DNA of 64,000 bases. It comes from Thermus parvatiensis. GTDB lineage: Bacteria; Deinococcota; Deinococci; Deinococcales; Thermaceae. Numbering within the stretch: position 1 is the first letter of the stretch; every line of letters begins with the position of its first letter. Both the position numbers and the translations under genes were made by a program. Location: the NCBI RefSeq assembly GCF_001535545.1, contig NZ_CP014142.1:68169-132168 (forward strand), written 5' to 3'. Below the pieces are notes generated by a model. It made no database searches. It worked only from the letters and a program-made list of their open reading frames with translations, and was not told the DNA's origin. Below, one piece after another: positions 47,579-56,379 of the stretch.

Positions 47579-49104
47579 AGCCCTGACATAAAGAGTTGAA
47601 ACACCCAGCGCAAGGTGGGCTTGGCTGTGGGTCTCCCCTTCTGGTCCGGCAGGCTGGACCCCGTCTCCCAAAGCCTCCGCCTCAGCGCCCACTCCCCCAG
47701 GGCGTACACCAGAAGGGCCAGGGCCATCACCATCCCCAGGGCCATCACCCGCTCGGGCCGCTTCAAGAAGGTGCTCTCCGCAAAGAACAGGGGGTCCTTC
47801 AGAAACCGGAACCCCCGCTCCACCGTCCGGGCCTGGTCCTTGTACCGCCTCAGCACCTCCTGAGGGGGAAGCCCCTCCCGGTCCAGCACGTTCGTGGCCA
47901 GGAGGAATCGCCCCAGGCCCCGCCTCGCCCGCTCCAGCTTCTCCTGATCCACCTCCAGGCGGGCCCGCAGGCGGTAGACCACCGCCAAGGGTCGCTCCCC
48001 CTTGCGCGGCCGGCCCACCCGCTCCCATTGGCGTTCCTCCTGCACTCCCAGGTAGACCAGCCGGTGCAAAGGAAGCCGGCCGCTGGCCTCGCTCAGGGCC
48101 CGCCGGGCGTCCGCCTCACAGGCGAAGGTCCGAGCCGTCAGCCGGCCCAGGACCTTCCGCGCCTCCCCTTCGGCCCGCGCTATCCGCTGCTGGAGGCTCG
48201 CTTCCTCCATCCTGGCCCGCTCCTGGCTCTCCACCAACAGCCAGCGCTGCCGCACACCCCCGTACTCGCTCTCCACCTCCAGCCCCCGGTAGCCGGGCAG
48301 CAGAGGCCTCCAGGCCTCCTGGGGTAACTCCTTGCGTAGCAGGACCTTGGCCTCCTTTAGGGTGGCCGGCACCCGCATGACCCAGGAGAACCCCCGCAGG
48401 GCCCCCAGGTTCTCCTGGCTGTAGCTGGCCCCGTCCAGCACCACCACCTCCCCCAGTTCCAGGCTCTGGCGGTAGCGCGCCAGCAGGGAAACCAAGGCCT
48501 CCTGATCCGACTGGTTCCCATCCCCAGGAGCGAAGAGCAGGGGAATCCCCCCGGTATCGGCGCAGATCAGGTTCATCACCCACTGCTTGAGGTCTGGGCG
48601 GTGGTCCCGGCTGTAGCCGTGGGTGAGGCGGATGACCAGGGGCTCGTCCCCCGTATCGGTCTGGCCCTCTTCCCCGCTCCTGTACGCCCCGTGGACGTGA
48701 AAGCTGGTGGAGTCCACGTGAAGAGCCCGCACGGGAAAGGGAAAGACTCTGCGGGCAGATTTAGCCACCTCCACAAACAGCTCGGTGACCCCGGCCGCGT
48801 ACAGGCTGTCCAGCATCCGGCCCATGCGGTCGTCGTTCAAAAGTTCGGGGGTGATGCCGGGCCCCAGGAGCAGCTCGGTGGGCTTGCCCTGGAAGAAGTG
48901 GCCGAAGAGGTAGAGGGGAGAGGTGACGAAGCCCAGGGCGTTCAGTATGGCGGCCTTGAGGGCCATGCCAGTGGAGACCTTTTCGCCCGGCCTTGGGCCC
49001 ACGAACTGGTCTACGATCTGTACCAGTCCTATCTGATCCAGGATGCTGGCCACCAGGCCCAGGTGGCCCAGGTCGTACACCTGTAGGTTGGGTGTGGTTT
49101 CCAT
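47515..49104 (-). pseudogene. IS1634-family transposase, 3' end lost
   Basis: The 500-odd residues run METTPNLQVYDLGHLGLVA, VRALHVDSTSFHVHG, LTHGYSRDHRPDLKQWV, VVLDGASYSQENL and VERGFRFLKDPLFF, the order of IS1634 transposases. It ends TLRWVFQLF and then reads into the right end of the IS4-type element at 47585, so the natural C-terminus and one end of the element are gone. TAGGAT lies six bases before its ATG. Confidence 0.82.
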
Positions 49105-49113
49105 CCCAAAATC

Positions 49114-49239
49114 CTAAGGCCAAGGGAGAGGGGTGCGGAATGTCGGGTCAGTAAAGGACTTGGGGGGAATCTCCCCAATGCCGCAACCCCCTAGAGCTAC
49201 CGATAGGGCCGCAAAGACAAAAACACCCCTACCGTCCAT
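49114..49239 (-). pseudogene. Lipoprotein N-terminus cut by IS1634-type element
   Basis: ATG at 49239 follows AAGGAGG and starts MDGRGVFVFAALSVALGGCGIG, a lipoprotein signal with lipobox LGGC. After about 30 codons the frame enters the flank of the IS1634-type transposase and stops. The rest of the gene is not seen nearby. Confidence 0.55.
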
Positions 49240-49376
49240 CTTTGCCTCCTTCACCTCACCTGGCAGATGCCGAGGTAGCTTTTCTTGCCAACTCCATCGC
49301 TTGTAGACTCCCCAGAGCGCTTGAACTGCGGGAAGCAGGCCCCAAAGAGGCTTCCCGAGAAACAAACGAGAGGGCG

Positions 49377-50270
49377 TTACCTCGGCCCCTCTAGGACCCG
49401 CTCCAGCTCCGCGAGGAGCTCTTCCACCCTCGCCCGCCGCTCAGGGGGGAGGGCCTCGAGGTCCAGCCGGACAAGCTTCGCCGCCACCTCCTTAGGCCAG
49501 GGCCTGGGGGCCTTTTCCTTCCGCAAGACCCCCCGCACCCGGGCCTTCAGCTCTCGTAAGGAGAGGCCCGCCCTCGCCTCCTCCAGGAGGGCCTTCCGCA
49601 AGGACGCGTCTTTCACCTTCTTGAGCTCCAGGGCGGCGGTGTAGGGGATCGCCCCCTCCTCCAGGGCCGCCCTCAGGTCCTCGGGAAGGGAGAGGAGGGG
49701 AAGGCGGTGCTGCACAAAGGACTCCCAGGACATGCGGCCGAGGGCCTTGAAGAGCTCTTCCACCCGCCGGGCCTCAGCAGTAGGAACAACGTTGTCCCTA
49801 ACTCGTCCCTCCTTTGCGTTTTTCATCTTGCGGAGGAGCCCCACCACCTCCTCCACGGACCTCCCCAAGTCTTCCGATAGCAGGGCGAGGACCCCTAGGG
49901 TCTCCTCGTAGGGGTTCAGGTCCTCCCGCTGGAGGTTCTCCACGAGGGCAAGGAGCCTCGCCTCCTTGTCGGAGAGCTCCAGGACCCGCGCCGGAACCTC
50001 CTTAAGGCCGGCCATCGCCGCCGCCCGGAGGCGCCTCTCCCCGGCCACCACCTCGTAGGCCTCCCCGACCCGCCGCACCAGGAGGGGCTGGAGGACCCCC
50101 TTCTCCCGGATGCTCTCGGCGAGGGCCTCGAGGTTCTCAAAGCGCCGCCTCGGCTGCCCCCGCACCCGGAGGAGGTCCAGGGGAAGGCGAAGCACCTCCG
50201 GAGCCTCCTTCCCCAAGGCCTTCTTGCCCTTGAGGATCGCCGTTCCCAGAACCTCGTCCAGCCGGCTCAT
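49377..50270 (-). CDS. parB: ParB-family partition protein
   Basis: A 297-residue ParB: LRVRGQPRRRFENLEALAESIREKGVLQPLLVRRV, YEVVAGERRLRAAAMAGL (CTP-binding region with GERR), LVENLQREDLNPYEE and a helix-turn-helix. It binds centromere sites and works with ParA to segregate the megaplasmid. The start overlaps the parA stop. Confidence 0.93.
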   Translation of the reverse strand: MSRLDEVLGTAILKGKKALGKEAPEVLRLPLDLLRVRGQPRRRFENLEALAESIREKGVLQPLLVRRVGEAYEVVAGERRLRAAAMAGLKEVPARVLELSDKEARLLALVENLQREDLNPYEETLGVLALLSEDLGRSVEEVVGLLRKMKNAKEGRVRDNVVPTAEARRVEELFKALGRMSWESFVQHRLPLLSLPEDLRAALEEGAIPYTAALELKKVKDASLRKALLEEARAGLSLRELKARVRGVLRKEKAPRPWPKEVAAKLVRLDLEALPPERRARVEELLAELERVLEGPR

Positions 50271-51232
50271 TCCGCCACCTCCAGGACCCCTTCCCGCGCG
50301 GCGTCCTGGGCCACCACGCGCTGGAGGAACTCCTCCGCCAGCCGCTCCACCTCCTCCCGGGCCTGCCGGTCCCCCACGAGCTGAAGGGGAACGGCCCGCT
50401 CCGTGGCCCTCCTGTGGGGCCCCGGGCGGTAGGCGATGGGGGAAGCCACGGGGGCGAGGTCCTCGAGGCCCGCGATCTTCTCCAGCACCCGGTTGTCCCC
50501 GAGGGTCCTGGCGTCAAACTTGGTGGGGACGAATAGGCGCACGAAGGACCGGGGGACCCTGGGGTCCACCTGCTCCAGGGCCTCCCGGTACTCCTGGGCC
50601 GCCTCCATCACCCCCACCAGGGCCTCCACGCCCTTCACACTGGTCTCCACGGGGACGAGGAGCCCGTCCCCCGCCAAGGCCCCGAGGGCCGCCAGGTGCC
50701 CCAGGGAGGGGAGGGAGTCAATGAGGACGAAGTCGTAGCCCTCCGTCTTCCGCAGGGTCGTGCGCAGGAGCAGGGTAGAGAGGGGACGCTGCATGAGGCG
50801 CACCTCCACCCGGGCGAGGTCCAGGCTTGCGGGGATGAGGTCCAGGCCCCACTCGGAAAGGCGCCTCGGCGTGGGCAGCTGGCCCGTGTCCACCAGGTGA
50901 AGGAGGGTCTCCTCTGGGGCGACCTCCCGTACCCCGAGCCAGGAGGTGAGGTTCGCCTGGGGGTCCGTGTCCACCAAAAGGACGCGGAAGCCGCGGCGCG
51001 CCAGCTCAAAGCCGAGGTCGCGGGCGAGGGAGGTCTTGCCCGCCCCGCCGGCGTGGGTGAAGAAGGTGTAGACGCGGCGGAGCCGCCCGCCCTCCCGTTC
51101 CCGCACGTACCAGTAGCGGCCGAGGCGAACGCCCTCCAGCTTGCCCTCGAGGATCATCTGCCGCACCCGTTCCCGCGTCACCCCGAGCCTCCGGGCCATC
51201 TCGCTCACGGGAACCAGCTCACCCTGCTTCAT
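50267..51232 (-). CDS. parA: ParA-family partition ATPase with N-terminal HTH
   Basis: A 321-residue protein. Residues 1-48 are a MerR/excisionase-like helix-turn-helix ([24 protein letters not shown]), as in autoregulating plasmid ParAs. The ATPase has [31 protein letters not shown] and [10 protein letters not shown]. The Walker A reads AGGAGKT, so the signature Lys of KGGVGKT is replaced by Ala, which is unusual. A leaderless promoter and palindrome lie just upstream. Confidence 0.9.
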   Translation of the reverse strand: MKQGELVPVSEMARRLGVTRERVRQMILEGKLEGVRLGRYWYVREREGGRLRRVYTFFTHAGGAGKTSLARDLGFELARRGFRVLLVDTDPQANLTSWLGVREVAPEETLLHLVDTGQLPTPRRLSEWGLDLIPASLDLARVEVRLMQRPLSTLLLRTTLRKTEGYDFVLIDSLPSLGHLAALGALAGDGLLVPVETSVKGVEALVGVMEAAQEYREALEQVDPRVPRSFVRLFVPTKFDARTLGDNRVLEKIAGLEDLAPVASPIAYRPGPHRRATERAVPLQLVGDRQAREEVERLAEEFLQRVVAQDAAREGVLEVAE

Positions 51233-51267
51233 GGGCCTAGACTATCCCAAGATTTGGCGTTTGCCAA
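51233..51267 (-). promoter_or_regulatory. parA promoter with palindromic operator
   Basis: On the minus strand TTGGCA (51267-51262), 17 bases, TAGTCT (51244-51239), six bases, then the ATG. The -35 is one arm of the palindrome TTGGC-GTTT-GCCAA (51254-51267). Binding by the ParA HTH there would repress its own gene. Confidence 0.65.
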
Positions 51268-51289
51268 GTATCCCCCGCGTCACCCTGGC

Positions 51290-51441
51290 CCCCGGTGGGG
51301 CCAGCAACTTGCATCGGTTCCGTTTTGCTGATGGAATCATCAAAAGTATCTACAACCCTTTAACTGATTGATTGACTAATAATGATCAACAACAGGGCGG
51401 GGGCGGGATGCGATGGGGAAGGGCTTTCCGGCCGCAAAACG
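51290..51441. other. A+T-rich part of the origin
   Basis: This stretch, including ACTGATTGATTGACTAATAATGATC, is the most A+T-rich place near the iterons. It lies between parA and the iteron block, a normal place for DNA unwinding. I see no certain DnaA box. Confidence 0.5.
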
Positions 51442-51738
51442 CCCCAAGTCTTCCGAGTCTCCGCCCCCTTTCTCCCCAAGTCTTCCGATACTTTCTCCCC
51501 AAGTCTTCCGATAGGGGAGGGGGCCAACACCCCAAGTCTTCCGATACCTTTTCCCCAAGTCTTCCGATACCCCGCACCCCCCAACGCCCCAAGTCTTCCG
51601 ATACTTTCTCCCCAAGTCTTCCGATAGGGGAGGGGACCAACACCCCAAGTCTTCCGATACCGCCCGCCTCCGAAGAAAACCGCTTGTGGAGGGCGAAACC
51701 TGGCGCTTCCCCTTCCCGCCTCCCCAAGTCTTCCGATA
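51442..51738 (+). repeat. oriV: Nine direct 17-bp iterons, replication origin
   Basis: CCCCAAGTCTTCCGATA starts at 51474, 51497, 51530, 51553, 51587, 51610, 51643 and 51722, and a copy ending differently (15 of 17 bases) at 51442. All face the same way. Starts alternate 23 and 33-34 bases apart, giving three pairs inside a ~56-base larger repeat. Such blocks bind the plasmid initiator; repA follows on the minus strand. Confidence 0.92.
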
Positions 51739-51749
51739 GGCCTCACCCC

Positions 51750-53141
51750 TCAGCCGGGGAGCATCTTGCGGAAGCGTTCCAGCCAACCTTCCAGCCGGTC
51801 CTGGGCCAAAGCCTCCTTCAGCTCCTCTACCACCTGTCTGGGCTCGAGGGCACCGGACTCCATGAGGCGGCTCAGGTCCTCCAGCTCCCCCACGGAGATG
51901 CGGGAGCGGAGGACGAGCTGGGCCACCTGGAGGGCCCGGCGGATCTGGGCCTCCCGGGGCATCTCCGCCCACTCCCTGGCGGCCTCCTCTTCCAGCCTCC
52001 GGGCCTCCGCCTCCTCCTGGGCCGCCTGCCGCTTGGCCGGGCGCCTCGTCCGGGTGGGGCGCTCGTACTTCCCGGTTTCGTCCCGGATCACGTCCACCAG
52101 GAGGCCCAGGCGGTTCTTGGGCCGGTAGCCCGCCTCGAGGATGGCCTGGTAGCGCTCCAGCCGCTCCTTGATGTGCCCCAGGGAGTAGCGCCGCGCCAGG
52201 GAGTAGGCGGAGGTGAAGGAGAGCCCCTCGGCCATGAGGAGGTTCACCGCCTCGGCGTCGGGGATCCCGCCCGCCTCCTCGCCGAAGACGTAGACGATGG
52301 TCTGGTTCTTCCCCCGGCCCACGTACTCCACGGAGCGGAGGTAGCGGCGCTCTATGAGTTCTCTGTGGGCGGGCTCGAGGGTGCGGCGCACCTTGTCGGG
52401 CCGCTTGTGGACGATCTTGCAGGCGGCGGCCCACTCCATGAGGCCCACCTCCAGCCGGGCCAGGGGCTCCTCCCGCTCGGGGGAGAGGCGCTGGGCGTCC
52501 AGGAGGCGGTAGAGGGCCCGGCTCAGGGGGCGCTTGAGGCTCGCCATGAACTCGATGTCTATGGGTTTGGTGTAGCGGTTCTGCAGGGAGCGGACGATCT
52601 CCTTGGCCAGAGTGATGCGGATGACGCTGGAGCGGTCCAGGCTCCCTTCCTTGCCGCTCGTGAACTCCAGCTTGTCAATATAGCGGAAGGAGACGCTCTG
52701 CCAGCGTCCGTCGGCCCGCCAGGCCTCGGAGAGGACGTAGGTGGCGGTGGTGAGGCGGAGGAGGCTCTCTTTTAGGGCCCGGTAGTAGTACCCCGAGGTG
52801 TCGAAGCCCATGAGCTTGAGGATCTGGTAGGCCGTGGTGGTGAAGGTGCCGTCGGGGGGGCTTCCCGCGTTGAGGTAGAGGGCGATGAGGGCCAGGGAGA
52901 CCTCGTTATCCAGGCCGTGGGGCACGCCCCCCACGTTCGGGTTGGCGTAGCAGGCGAGCTTTACCGGTTTGCCCAGGACCTCAAACTCCTCCTCCCAGGA
53001 GGCGTACCCCTCGGGGATCCTCTCCTGGATGGAGATGAGGCCAAGCCGGGCCACGTTGGCCTCGTCAAAGTGCCGAGGCTCCTTGGCGAGCTCCAGCTCG
53101 AAGAGGGGCGGGGTGGCGTCCTGCTTGCGCTTGCGGGCCAT
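51750..53141 (-). CDS. repA: Plasmid replication initiator RepA
   Basis: A 463-residue protein: VPHGLDNEVSLALIALYLNAG and TAYQILKLMGFDTSGYYYRALKESLLRLTTATY form a winged-helix initiator-like domain, with IDIEFMASLKRPLSRALYRLLDAQRL behind it and a helical, charged C-terminus. It resembles the RepA of Thermus megaplasmids. Its gene borders the iterons, which it should bind. TAAAAT (53157-53152, minus) is a likely -10, nine bases before the ATG. Confidence 0.88.
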   Translation of the reverse strand: MARKRKQDATPPLFELELAKEPRHFDEANVARLGLISIQERIPEGYASWEEEFEVLGKPVKLACYANPNVGGVPHGLDNEVSLALIALYLNAGSPPDGTFTTTAYQILKLMGFDTSGYYYRALKESLLRLTTATYVLSEAWRADGRWQSVSFRYIDKLEFTSGKEGSLDRSSVIRITLAKEIVRSLQNRYTKPIDIEFMASLKRPLSRALYRLLDAQRLSPEREEPLARLEVGLMEWAAACKIVHKRPDKVRRTLEPAHRELIERRYLRSVEYVGRGKNQTIVYVFGEEAGGIPDAEAVNLLMAEGLSFTSAYSLARRYSLGHIKERLERYQAILEAGYRPKNRLGLLVDVIRDETGKYERPTRTRRPAKRQAAQEEAEARRLEEEAAREWAEMPREAQIRRALQVAQLVLRSRISVGELEDLSRLMESGALEPRQVVEELKEALAQDRLEGWLERFRKMLPG

Positions 53142-53156
53142 CTGCAGGCCATTTTA

Positions 53157-53197
53157 CCCGGCAAAAGCCGGGGCGCCCCCTCGGTTCGGGGGCGCCC
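53157..53197 (-). terminator. Double hairpin between aioA fragment and repA
   Basis: GGGCGCCCCC (53171-53180) pairs with GGGGGCGCCC (53188-53197), followed in the minus direction by CCGGCTTTTGCCGG. Two strong adjacent stems after the aioA fragment stop form a convincing terminator that isolates repA. Confidence 0.7.
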
Positions 53198-53210
53198 GGA
53201 AGGGGAGGGC

Positions 53211-53570
53211 TTAGTCAAACTTGTTCTGCTGCAAGAAGCTCGCCGTCTTCTGCACGGAGGGGATGGCCCCGACCACCTTGCGGAGGTTGGCCCTCGTCCC
53301 CTTGTACCAGGGGATGGTGGTCTTGGGGTCGGTGTAGCCGGAGACCAGGGAGTTGGAGGTGCCCCGCCAGTGGTACATCACCAGGAAGAGGGAGCCCGGC
53401 TTCACCGCGTCCGTGACGTAGACGAGGAAGATGCCGTTCCCCTCCTCGTTGTAGACCTCCACTAGGTCCCCGGACTTAAGGCCGAGGCGCTTGGCGTCCT
53501 CGGGGTTCACCTCCACGTAGGGGAAGGGAAGGGCCAGGGCCTTTTCGGGAAGGTGGCGGTCGGTGCCCAT
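53211..53570 (-). pseudogene. aioA: C-terminal fragment of arsenite oxidase-like molybdoenzyme
   Basis: About 119 residues with PYVEVNPEDAKRLGLKSGDLVEVYN (the substrate-cap beta-barrel of molybdopterin oxidoreductases) and SGYTDPKTTIPWYKGTRANLRKV, which I associate with the AioA end. The large catalytic part with the Fe-S and molybdenum sites is missing. An apparent ATG at 53570 is internal to the original gene. Confidence 0.65.
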
Positions 53571-53768
53571 GGTGGCCGTTTGGGCCGGGGACAGGGTTCC
53601 GCTCCCCGACCCCGGCTGGGTGTGGGGCGCGGTGGAGGCTCTGCGCGGCGCCGGGGCCTTTTCCGGCCTCCTCTTCTACCCCTGGACCCGGCCCTGCTGG
53701 CGGAGCAGGCGATCAAGGACGTCCTTCCCGCCTACGAGGAGGTTTTCCGCCGGGCCTTCTCCCCCTAG
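53571..53768 (+). pseudogene. Unrecognised gene remnant
   Basis: Plus-strand pieces in two frames, GDRVPLPDPGWVWGAVEALRGAGAFSGLLFYPW and LAEQAIKDVLPAYEEVFRRAFSP (ending at 53768), look like protein code broken by a shift. I cannot name the family. It is fused head-on to the aioA fragment. Confidence 0.35.
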
Positions 53769-54862
53769 TGCCAGAGGAGGAGGAGGCCGAGGAGGAGAAA
53801 ACCGATCCCGGGCCAGGGGTGAGGCCGCTTGATCAGGGCGTGGAGAAGGGCCACGCCGAAGAGGGCGAGGAGGGGATGGGGGAGGACCTTCCCCGCAAAG
53901 GCCAGGTAGAGGAGGCCAAGGAGGGCGTTGAGGTCATAGAGGCCGAGGAGGGCCCGGGCGAAGCGCGGCACCTGCCGCTTCACGAGGAGGTAGGCGCCGG
54001 CGAGGAAGGCGAGGGCCACGAGGGCGAACCCCAAAAGCCGGTGCAAGGCGGGCACCCCGAGGAGAGCCGTGGGGAGGCCCTGGAGGGTGTAGCCCAGGGC
54101 GGCGGACAGGACCACGAGGAGGCCGAAGCCCATCTGGGTCCAGCCCACCACCCGGGCGGGCACCGGGGGGCGGAAAAGGGTGAGGCTCCCGTAGAGGGCG
54201 AGGAGGAGGAGGGCGAGGAAGACGGGGTAGGGGAGGAGGCGGCCTTGGGCGAGGAGGAAGGCCAGGAGGGCGTTCCCCCAGAGGGCGAGAAGGGCGGGGT
54301 GGCGCTTGGGCTTAAGGCCCCGCGCCCGAAGGACCTGGGTGCGGGCGTAGTAGAGGGCGGCCACGTCCCGCAGGGCCAGGACGAGGAAGCTCCCCAGGGC
54401 CACCTCCTGGGGAAGCCCTCCGGCGAGGACCCCGGCGGGGGCGAAGGCGGCCATGAAGAGGGCGGCCCCGATCTCGGGGAAGAGCTCCCGGGCGCGGTTT
54501 TGGGCGTCGGCCCAGGCCATGTAGGCCCCCAAGGGCAGGGCGAGAAGGAGGGGCAGGAGGAAGGGCCCCCGGGCGGTGGAGGCGGCGAGGAGGAACCCAA
54601 GGAGGGCCAGGACCAGGTAGACCCCCGCCACCTTCAGGGCGAGGTCCGTCCTGGGGTAGCGCTTGCCCCGCCTGAGGTCCTGGTAGAGGAGCTTCAGGGG
54701 GTGCCGGGCGAGGAAGCCGAAGAGGCCGAGAAGGAAAAGCCCCAGGGTGGGGAGGCCGGGGGAGAGGAGGAGGCCTAAGAGGAGGGGCTCGAGGGTGAAC
54801 CCCCAGCCCCCGTGCTCCGTGGGGAGGGCCACCGACTTGAGGGGGACGCTTGCCGCGCGCAT
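53765..54862 (-). CDS. YwiC-like multi-pass membrane protein with extra C-terminal domain
   Basis: A 365-residue membrane protein. LPTEHGGWGFTLEPLLLGLL near the N-terminus and RHPLKLLYQDLRRGKRYPRTDLAL are marks of YwiC-like proteins often near denitrification genes. The last ~130 residues (ALHRLLGFALVALAFLAGAYLLVKRQ, PHPLLALFGVALLHALIKRP) add about four helices with His residues, not usual in the short family. The role is unknown; context suggests nitrogen-oxide respiration. Confidence 0.7.
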   Translation of the reverse strand: MRAASVPLKSVALPTEHGGWGFTLEPLLLGLLLSPGLPTLGLFLLGLFGFLARHPLKLLYQDLRRGKRYPRTDLALKVAGVYLVLALLGFLLAASTARGPFLLPLLLALPLGAYMAWADAQNRARELFPEIGAALFMAAFAPAGVLAGGLPQEVALGSFLVLALRDVAALYYARTQVLRARGLKPKRHPALLALWGNALLAFLLAQGRLLPYPVFLALLLLALYGSLTLFRPPVPARVVGWTQMGFGLLVVLSAALGYTLQGLPTALLGVPALHRLLGFALVALAFLAGAYLLVKRQVPRFARALLGLYDLNALLGLLYLAFAGKVLPHPLLALFGVALLHALIKRPHPWPGIGFLLLGLLLLWH

Positions 54863-54905
54863 GCCTTGCTCCAGGGTAGGGGAGGGGGCCCGGGACGGAA
54901 GTCCC

Positions 54906-55283
54906 TTAGGCCCAGAGCACCTCCAGCATCAGGAGGGCGAAGAGGGCCCCCGCCAGGAAGGAGACCCCGGCGAAGAAGCCCCAGACGCTGGGCCCTAGGT
55001 TGAGGCCCCAAGCGAGGGCCATGCCCAAAAGCCCAAGATTGGCCAAGGCCACCTGGAGGAGGGCCACCCCGGCCCTGCGGAAGACCACCCCTCGGAAGCG
55101 GGGCAGGGCGTGGTAGGCCACTCCGTAGATCATAAGGCTAACGAAGCCCAGAAGTTGCATGTGGGCGTGGGCGGGCCGCCAGGTATAGGGAAGGAGGCCC
55201 AGGCCTAGGAGCAGGCCCACCAGGCTACCGGTCAGGAACCAGAGGAGGGCCGTGGTGAGGGCCAGCCGACTTGCTGGGATCAT
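54906..55283 (-). CDS. Small haem-copper-oxidase subunit I-like membrane protein
   Basis: A 125-residue protein with four membrane helices. TWRPAHAHMQLLGFVSLMIYGVAYHALPRF carries the paired His pattern seen in NorB/cbb3-type subunit I, but far too short for a full oxidase. Small proteins of this kind accompany nitric oxide or nitrite reduction genes. The start overlaps the cupin stop (ATGA). Confidence 0.68.
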   Translation of the reverse strand: MIPASRLALTTALLWFLTGSLVGLLLGLGLLPYTWRPAHAHMQLLGFVSLMIYGVAYHALPRFRGVVFRRAGVALLQVALANLGLLGMALAWGLNLGPSVWGFFAGVSFLAGALFALLMLEVLWA

Positions 55284-55576
55284 GGCCTAGGGGTGATGAT
55301 GCCAAGCACCAAAAAGGTTCCTTCCCCAGCCTTGGCCCCGTGGGCTTCCCCGGGCTCGACGGCCAGGAGGGTACCGGGGGTGGCGGGGATGCTCCTTTCC
55401 CCGGCCCATAGGGTGCCCTCCCCCTCGAGGCAAAGGAGGTGCACCCTTGGCTCCCCCTTGCCCCGCACCTCCTGCCCTGCTTGCAAGCTGAAGAGGACCA
55501 GGCGCACCTCCGGGTGGTCGGCCAGGAGCTCTACCCCGCGGACCTCGCCGTAGCGGGCCTTCTTCAGGAGATTCAT
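55280..55576 (-). CDS. Cupin-domain protein
   Basis: A 98-residue single cupin: MNLLKKARYGEVRGVELL, then RVHLLCLEGEGTLWAGERSIPATPGTLLAVEPGEAHGAKA. ATG at 55576 follows GGGGAGG and overlaps the upstream stop. The longer frame upstream runs over the DUF542 gene and is rejected. The ligand is unknown. Confidence 0.78.
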   Translation of the reverse strand: MNLLKKARYGEVRGVELLADHPEVRLVLFSLQAGQEVRGKGEPRVHLLCLEGEGTLWAGERSIPATPGTLLAVEPGEAHGAKAGEGTFLVLGIITPRP

Positions 55577-55770
55577 CCTTGCCTCCCCAACAAGGCCAAG
55601 AGGGCCTTCAGCACCTCTTCCGGGTTTTTCCCTGCTTGGCGGGAGGCTTCTTCCAGGGAATCGGCCCCACCGCAACAGGTATCTATACCCATCTCGTTGA
55701 GTAGGCGCACCGCTTCCGGATGGCGTTGGAGCACCTCGTTTACCGTGGTCTTTAAGGTGAGTTCCACCAT
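55573..55770 (-). CDS. ScdA_N (DUF542) domain protein
   Basis: A 65-residue protein equal to the N-terminal domain of the RIC/ScdA iron-sulfur repair proteins: TVNEVLQRHPEAVRLLNEMGIDTCCGGADSLEEA, with the conserved CCGG. Stand-alone copies are found beside nitric-oxide-linked genes. It overlaps the cupin gene by ATGA. Confidence 0.85.
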   Translation of the reverse strand: MVELTLKTTVNEVLQRHPEAVRLLNEMGIDTCCGGADSLEEASRQAGKNPEEVLKALLALLGRQG

Positions 55771-55818
55771 ACCCCCTTAAGCTTGGCGCCCACGGGGGTT
55801 CTACCGCCATGACCTGGG

Positions 55819-56244
55819 TCAAGCGGTCTTGGTGGTCTCGGGCAGGATATCCTTTAGTGTGAGGCTTGCGAGGGTTTTGCGGATCTCCTGGTTCATGCGC
55901 ACCAGATTTGGCTTAAGGTAACAGAATCCCCGCTTCTCCTCGGTGGGGCAGCGCTTTAGGGTGGCGCAAAGATCTACGGCCACAGGGCCGGAGAGGCTTT
56001 CCATCACCTCGAGCAGGGTGATCTCCTCTGGGGGAACCCGGAGCCACACCCCCCCGGTCCGGCCCACGCGGCTTTCCACCAGGCCTGCCTTGGCCAGCTT
56101 GGAGAGGACCTTGGCCATAAAGGCGGGGGGAGCTTTGAGCTTGGCGGCGATCTCCGCTGCGCTGAGCCCGGGTTCTTCGGCTAATAGCAGAAGCGCATGG
56201 AGGGCGTAGGATTCCTCGCGCCTTAAGAGGCTTCGCACCGGCAT
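55819..56244 (-). CDS. Rrf2-family regulator, NsrR-like
   Basis: A 141-residue Rrf2 protein: RREESYALHALLLLAEEPGLSAAEIAAKLKAPPAFMAKVLSKLAKAGLVESRVGRTGGVWL is the winged helix, and CATLKRCPTEEKRGFC gives three Cys that could hold an Fe-S cluster. In this setting it is likely to sense nitric oxide. ATG at 56244 is preceded by TACTAT (56256-56251) at six bases. Confidence 0.85.
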   Translation of the reverse strand: MPVRSLLRREESYALHALLLLAEEPGLSAAEIAAKLKAPPAFMAKVLSKLAKAGLVESRVGRTGGVWLRVPPEEITLLEVMESLSGPVAVDLCATLKRCPTEEKRGFCYLKPNLVRMNQEIRKTLASLTLKDILPETTKTA

Positions 56245-56250
56245 GCCTAC

Positions 56251-56285
56251 ATAGTAACCCCCCTGAGGGATTGACCCCCAGGGGG
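56251..56285 (-). promoter_or_regulatory. Promoter and palindrome upstream of the Rrf2 gene
   Basis: A -10 TACTAT six bases before the ATG is preceded by an imperfect palindrome (56259-56285) with arms CCCCCTGAGGG and CCCCCAGGGGG around ATTGA. It covers the -35 position and is a candidate operator for autoregulation. Confidence 0.5.
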
Positions 56286-56379
56286 CGGGAAGAGGGGCAC
56301 TACCTGCGGTCGTGTAAGGATTTATGTGTAAGGGTCCGTGTTTAATAGGGGGGCACACCTTGGAACGAGGAGGTGCCCC

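Noticed and set aside
51442..51738. Reading the repeats near repA as a CRISPR array
   Set aside because: The unit is 17 bases with short uneven gaps of 6-17 bases and no spacer diversity of CRISPR length. Position beside repA and parA identifies iterons.
51300..51740. DnaA boxes in the origin
   Set aside because: A few partial matches such as TATCTACAA and TTGTGGAGG are seen, each with two or more differences from TTATCCACA, so none is listed.
52300..53140. Second antisense reading of repA as carotenoid or membrane genes
   Set aside because: Plus-strand frames there (51372-52775 and 52917-53465) lack any motif, while the minus frame is one intact initiator.
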